This document shows positions 6,335 to 9,300 of a stretch of DNA of 9,300 bases, one piece after another. How positions within the stretch are numbered: position 1 is the stretch's first letter; each line of letters opens with the position of its first letter. This DNA comes from Clostridium sp. UBA699 (GTDB taxonomy: Bacteria > Bacillota > Clostridia > Clostridiales > Clostridiaceae): contig DBML01000015.1 in assembly GCA_002298915.1 (NCBI GenBank), positions 6,833 to 16,132 of the forward strand, written 5' to 3'. A program made the translations under genes and the position numbers. The notes under the pieces are model-generated. The model did no database searches and had not been told where the DNA came from. It worked only from the letters and a program-made list of their open reading frames with translations.

Positions 6335-6424
6335 TGGCGGAGAAAGGGGGATTCGAACCCCCGGTAGAGTTTCCCCTACACACGCTTTCCAGGCGTGCTC
6401 CTTAAACCTCTCGGACATCTCTCC
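6335..6424 (-). tRNA. tRNA-Ser, anticodon GGA
   Basis: The 90-nt minus-strand sequence folds as a class II tRNA. The acceptor stem is GGAGAGA with TTTCTCC (one G-U pair), the discriminator is G73, and CCA is genomically encoded (6335-6337). The anticodon stem is CACGC/GCGTG with loop CTGGAAA, giving anticodon GGA, which reads UCC and UCU. The long variable arm has a 6-bp stem GTAGGG/CTCTAC capped by GAAA. The T stem GGGGG/CCCCC encloses TTCGAAT. The long variable arm and G73 are serine identity features. A strong promoter lies about 55 bp upstream, and the SRP RNA follows almost directly. Confidence 0.97.
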
Positions 6425-6478
6425 ACATAGATTTACTCATGAAATACTGTATTGTTTTTTTAGTATGCAACATTAAAC

Positions 6479-6507
6479 ATTATACTATGATTCGCCTTTT
6501 TGTTCAA
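6479..6507 (-). promoter_or_regulatory. Promoter of tRNA-Ser and SRP RNA
   Basis: The minus strand has TTGAAC (6502-6507; 4 of 6 matches), a 17-bp spacer and a perfect TATAAT (6479-6484). The start would be near 6472, giving a leader of about 48 nt before the tRNA. The -35 and spacer lie inside the last codons of the glycosyltransferase gene, and its TAG stop touches the -10. Confidence 0.75.
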
Positions 6508-7738
6508 TAGTTTTATCCAAAATATTCTCAAGGGTGCCGAACACGCCGCTCCAGGACAGCTTCTTTATGCTCTCGTAGACGAACTCAAGGTCGGAGTTCT
6601 CGTGTTTCAGAAGCCTGCTGTACTGGCATTCTATGGCTTCCTTCAGCCTCTCCTCGAAGGCAGGCAAATCTTTCTCGCTCGGCTCGTCTACCCCAATCAT
6701 CTCCGGCATTTCCACGTATTCTATTATCCCGCTGCCGTTGATATCCATGCCTATCCAGCCCTTAACGCCCGGAAGGTCTGTTGTGACAACCCTCAGCCCG
6801 CAGGCCATCGCCTCTATGAGCACGAGAGGAAGCCCCTCGAAGAAGGAAGGCAGGATGAATATGTCTGAGTCCCTGAAGATCCTGGACAGCCTGTCCTGGG
6901 GGACGTCCCCCGTGAACACAACCTCGTGCCTGCACTCCCTTGCTGCGGCGAATATGGCTTCAGCCTCCTCGCCTTTGCCCGAGCCGGCGACTGTTAGCCT
7001 TATCTTTTTCCCGTAGAAATCCAGCCTGTCCACAGCCCTAATGAGCTGAAGCACACCCTTTGCCCTGTTCAGCTTGCCGGCATATACCAGCTCCACGGAA
7101 TGCTGGTTCACCTTGCAGTCCTCCCTGTGGAATATGAAGGCGTTGTAGCCGCTTCCAATGACGTGGACCCTGCTTGCTTCAATGCCGTACTCCTGGACTA
7201 TCCTGTCCCTCTGGTATTCGTTCAGGGCGAAAGCAAGGTCAAGCCTGGAGCAGCCCTCACGCACATATGGAGCGAACCGGGCTGCCAGGACGAGCTGCCT
7301 GAGGTCCGTGCCGTGGCAGACAGCTGCGATTGTAATGTCCGGGAAAAGCTCCCTAACGTAGGCTGTCAGTATCCACAGGTGATGGCATATTATGGCATCT
7401 GGCCTGAACTCCTCCACAGCCTTTGAGATTACCTCATTGAAGGAATGCTTCCACCTTACCAGCATATCCTCAGTCATTTCACTGTACTTAGTGCTCTCAT
7501 AGGGCATGATGTCTGTCATGCCTGCTATGTCGAAGGGGAGCTCAGGGGTCAGGAAATAGACAGGGTAGAAAGCTATCTCCCGGTCGCCTCTGAAGGCGAA
7601 CTCCTCTCCCTGGTTCAGAGCTGCCACGAAAGCCTGGTCGTAGTCTTTTTTGTCTGCTTCCCTCATCATCGCCTGAAGGTAAGTCCCGCTTCCGGTCTTC
7701 TCAGGCCTCTGTGCCGTAATATGCAGCAGCCTCATCAT
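6485..7738 (-). CDS. Glycosyltransferase, GT4-type, GT-B fold
   Basis: The 417-residue protein begins with an N-terminal Rossmann region, including the Gly-rich acceptor loop KTGSGTY (14-20). The C-terminal nucleotide-sugar domain carries VYAGKLNRAKGV (218-229), TVAGSGKGEE near 250 and EGLPLVLIE (301-309), whose two glutamates form the E-x7-E signature of GT4 enzymes. No signal peptide or membrane segment is present, so it is likely cytoplasmic or loosely membrane-attached. The donor and acceptor sugars cannot be told from sequence; a cell-surface or glycolipid product would be usual. The tandem ATGATG at 7733-7738 follows GGGAGG by six bases; an upstream ATG at 7813 would add 25 residues with no ribosome binding site. 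No polysaccharide genes adjoin it. No good promoter was found upstream. Confidence 0.88.
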   Translation of the reverse strand: MMRLLHITAQRPEKTGSGTYLQAMMREADKKDYDQAFVAALNQGEEFAFRGDREIAFYPVYFLTPELPFDIAGMTDIMPYESTKYSEMTEDMLVRWKHSFNEVISKAVEEFRPDAIICHHLWILTAYVRELFPDITIAAVCHGTDLRQLVLAARFAPYVREGCSRLDLAFALNEYQRDRIVQEYGIEASRVHVIGSGYNAFIFHREDCKVNQHSVELVYAGKLNRAKGVLQLIRAVDRLDFYGKKIRLTVAGSGKGEEAEAIFAAARECRHEVVFTGDVPQDRLSRIFRDSDIFILPSFFEGLPLVLIEAMACGLRVVTTDLPGVKGWIGMDINGSGIIEYVEMPEMIGVDEPSEKDLPAFEERLKEAIECQYSRLLKHENSDLEFVYESIKKLSWSGVFGTLENILDKTIEQKGES

Positions 7739-7812
7739 GGCGCACCTCCCTCTTTCACGTCGTTTTAACCATTTTACAATAAATATCATCAAAATGAAAG
7801 CGGAACGCTCCA

Positions 7813-7841
7813 TTGTTTTGGCCTGCGGTAAATGCTATATT
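7813..7841 (+). promoter_or_regulatory. Promoter of the D-threonine aldolase-like gene
   Basis: TTGTTT (7813-7818; 3 of 6 matches) lies 17 bp before TATATT (7836-7841; 5 of 6), which is preceded by TGC, giving an extended -10. Transcription would start near 7848, about 39 nt before the gene. Confidence 0.5.
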
Positions 7842-7851
7842 TTTATTATAA

Positions 7852-7865
7852 GGAAATGGATTTCC
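7852..7865. promoter_or_regulatory. Palindrome, possible operator
   Basis: GGAAAT-GG-ATTTCC is a perfect 6-bp inverted repeat immediately after the predicted transcription start and just before the ribosome binding site of the D-threonine aldolase-like gene. A repressor bound here could block transcription. It is short, so chance occurrence is possible. Confidence 0.3.
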
Positions 7866-7886
7866 AACGAACAAGGAGGTATTACA

Positions 7887-9002
7887 ATGAAAAAAACTGA
7901 GCTTCAGACACCGGCTATCCTCGTTGATCTTGATGTCCTGGATAACAACATTAGACGCTATCAGGAACTTTGCGACAAGAGCGGCAAACGGCTCTGGCCT
8001 ATGGTGAAGACCCACAAGAGCACTGAGATGATAGATATGCAGCTCGCAGCGGGCGCCGACGGCTTCCTCTGCGGAACTCTGGACGAATGCGAAGGTCTCT
8101 GCGCCCACGGTGTCAGGAACATAATGTATGCCTATCCAGTCGCCAGTGATGTCAACATCCGCAGGGTCATAGAGCTGGCAAAAAAATGCTTCTTCGTCAT
8201 CAGGATCGACAGCTTTGAAGCTGCGGATCTTCTCAACGCAGCGGCGTTCAAGGCAGGCGTGAAGATAAACTACACAATCATAATCGACAGCGGACTGCAC
8301 CGCTTCGGCATAGAACCAGGTAAGGCCGCTTCCTTCGCAGATTCGCTCAAAGGTCTCGATGCAATGGTTTTCAAGGGTATTTCCACCCACCCTGGCCATG
8401 TTTATTCCGCTGTAAGGCATGATGAGGTGCAGCGGTTTGTGGAGGATGAAAGGAACGCACTGGGAACAGCCGCCACCGAGCTTAGGGCTGCCGGCTACGA
8501 GCTGGAACTTATAACCACAGGCTCTACGCCTACTTTCTTCGGTTCCCTTGCAGACGAGAACATAAACGTTCTCCACCCGGGCAACTACGTTTTCAATGAC
8601 TACATCCAGCTTTCCATAGAGGCAGCCAGGGAATCCGAGTGCTCGCTTTCCGTTTATGCCACAGTGATCTCACATCCGTCCCCGGAAGTTTTCATCTGCG
8701 ATGCAGGCTCGAAATGCCTCGGGCTTGACAAGGGCGCCCACGGGAACACCTCGATAAAGGGACACGGTTACGTGAAAGGCCACCCTGAGCTTGTTGTCGA
8801 CACTCTTTCCGAGGAGGTCGGAAAGCTTTATGTTCACGGCTCAACAACTCTCAAGATAGGGGACAAGATTGAGATAATTCCAAACCATGCCTGCTCATCG
8901 GCCAACCTAACTAAGTATCTCATAGGCTGCAGGGGTGATGAGGTGGAGAAGCTCATAGAAATCGACATGCGAGGCAACTCTACTTCAAAAAACTTCAGTT
9001 GA
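7887..9002 (+). CDS. D-threonine aldolase / D-serine dehydratase-like PLP enzyme
   Basis: The 371-residue protein has the alanine-racemase-like fold type III layout. PLP binding lysine is Lys41 in MVKTHKS, the counterpart of the family's RPHxKTHK. The barrel domain includes THPGHVY (167-173), TTGSTPTF (210-217) and LHPGNYVFND (229-238). The C-terminal beta domain has CDAGSK (271-276) and PNHACSSAN (332-340). In that last motif His334 and Cys336 match the metal-binding pair of D-threonine aldolase and eukaryotic-type D-serine dehydratase; Cys in the second place is the dehydratase-like variant. The enzyme would act on a D-3-hydroxy amino acid, either cleaving it or deaminating it, but the substrate cannot be fixed from sequence. 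ATG follows AAGGAGGT by six bases. It is a single-gene unit between its own promoter and a hairpin terminator. Confidence 0.88.
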   Translation: MKKTELQTPAILVDLDVLDNNIRRYQELCDKSGKRLWPMVKTHKSTEMIDMQLAAGADGFLCGTLDECEGLCAHGVRNIMYAYPVASDVNIRRVIELAKKCFFVIRIDSFEAADLLNAAAFKAGVKINYTIIIDSGLHRFGIEPGKAASFADSLKGLDAMVFKGISTHPGHVYSAVRHDEVQRFVEDERNALGTAATELRAAGYELELITTGSTPTFFGSLADENINVLHPGNYVFNDYIQLSIEAARESECSLSVYATVISHPSPEVFICDAGSKCLGLDKGAHGNTSIKGHGYVKGHPELVVDTLSEEVGKLYVHGSTTLKIGDKIEIIPNHACSSANLTKYLIGCRGDEVEKLIEIDMRGNSTSKNFS

Positions 9003-9015
9003 ACCACGACGTAGA

Positions 9016-9045
9016 GAAACCGCCGGCAATCTTGCCGGCGGTTTC
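9016..9045. terminator. Bidirectional hairpin terminator between convergent genes
   Basis: GAAACCGCCGGCAA (9016-9029) and TTGCCGGCGGTTTC (9032-9045) are perfect 14-bp inverted repeats separated by TC. The stem is G/C-rich with A/T-rich ends, which gives short T stretches on both strands (GGTTTCATTGATTT and GGTTTCTC). It lies 13 bp after the D-threonine aldolase-like stop and 6 bp after the stop of the convergent repeat-protein gene, so it probably serves both. Confidence 0.9.
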
Positions 9046-9051
9046 ATTGAT

Positions 9052-9300
9052 TTACTCTTCCTTCTTTTCTTCCTCGTCTTCAGGCCTCAAGTGCCTGTGA
9101 GGTGTCAGTGGCATATCAGGGTCACCGAAAGGTTTTAGCTCCCCAGCTTCCTTGACCTCTTTTTCAGCCCCTTCTTCAGCTTCGGCTCTGTGTCTGTGAG
9201 GTGTCAGCGGTACTTCAGGAGTTCCGAACGGCTTCAGGTCCTCGGCCCCATGGTGCTCATGCTCTTGAATGTGAGGAGTGAGAGGCATATCGGGATCCCC
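9052..9300 (-). CDS. Pro/His/Glu-rich PLTPH-repeat protein, 3' end, unknown function
   Basis: The reading frame is open to the window edge, so the 5' end is missing; an ATG at 9288 lies inside a repeat and is not the true start. At least 82 residues show three copies of a motif with consensus (LKPF)G-[DT]-P-[DE]-[MV]-PLTPH-[RI]-[HQ]. The third copy, nearest the window edge, is seen only from GDPDMPLTPH onward. The copies are joined by linkers rich in Glu, Ala and His (for example HEHHGAED) and the protein ends in DEEEKKEE. Synonymous codons differ between copies (CCT, CCG and CCA for Pro; CTC and CTG for Leu), which suggests the peptide is conserved rather than recently duplicated. No domain is recognised. 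Clustered His with acidic residues could bind metal, by inference only. It is convergent with the aldolase-like gene across a shared terminator. Confidence 0.7.
   Translation of the reverse strand, partial: GDPDMPLTPHIQEHEHHGAEDLKPFGTPEVPLTPHRHRAEAEEGAEKEVKEAGELKPFGDPDMPLTPHRHLRPEDEEEKKEE

Noticed and set aside
6440..6466. AATAC/GTATT repeat followed by a T-run after the glycosyltransferase
   Set aside because: The palindrome leaves a loop of one base, and the T-run is on the plus strand, the wrong direction for the minus-strand gene.
7755..8576. A 273-codon open frame on the minus strand opposite the D-threonine aldolase-like gene
   Set aside because: It has no ribosome binding site or recognisable domain, and its composition is that of an antisense shadow of a well-supported gene.
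1..9300. CRISPR arrays, insertion sequences, phage genes or a defence system
   Set aside because: No regularly spaced repeats, transposase, integrase or terminal inverted repeats were seen; nearly all of the window is filled by recognisable chromosomal genes.

Overview
The window looks like a piece of chromosome from a spore-forming member of the Clostridia (Firmicutes). The evidence is a BofA-type sporulation protein, a long SRP RNA with an Alu domain, a T-box leader, strong GGAGG ribosome binding sites with frequent TTG starts, and the order tRNA-Ser / SRP RNA / dnaX / ybaB / recR / bofA, which matches the dnaX neighbourhood of Bacillus subtilis. The genus cannot be named from sequence alone.

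Layout. At the left edge (about 1-147, minus strand) are a promoter and the stem I half of a T-box leader whose specifier triplet reads UCC (serine); the controlled gene lies to the left of position 1, and serS is the likely candidate. Then comes a long minus-strand series, listed here from right to left in the direction of transcription. A GT4-type glycosyltransferase (6485-7738) comes first. A strong promoter overlapping its 3' end drives tRNA-Ser(GGA), the SRP RNA (ffs/scr) and a terminator. After these come dnaX, ybaB/ebfC, recR, a terminator-like hairpin, bofA, sfsA, a new promoter, a Nudix hydrolase, a phosphate-binding TIM-barrel protein of unknown function, and a flavodoxin/ferredoxin fusion of the EFR1 type. 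On the plus strand, divergent from the glycosyltransferase, is a D-threonine aldolase / D-serine dehydratase-like PLP enzyme with its own promoter. It ends at a perfect, probably bidirectional hairpin terminator. The far side of that terminator holds the 3' end of a minus-strand gene for an unrecognised Pro/His/Glu-rich repeat protein that runs off the window.

How they fit together. DnaX (clamp loader), YbaB (nucleoid-associated) and RecR (recombinational repair) form the replication/repair core, with SRP RNA and tRNA-Ser placed immediately upstream as in Bacillus. BofA belongs to sporulation sigma-K control. The Nudix, TIM-barrel and EFR1 genes are tightly coupled, with an 8-nt overlap and an 11-nt gap, and probably form one small redox or metabolite operon whose job is unknown.

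Most of the window is conserved housekeeping DNA. The least explained items are the PLTPH-repeat protein at the right edge, the three-gene Nudix/TIM/EFR1 operon, and a possible slippery A-run in dnaX. The serine T-box and the tRNA-Ser it would be expected to sense are about 6 kb apart in the same window.
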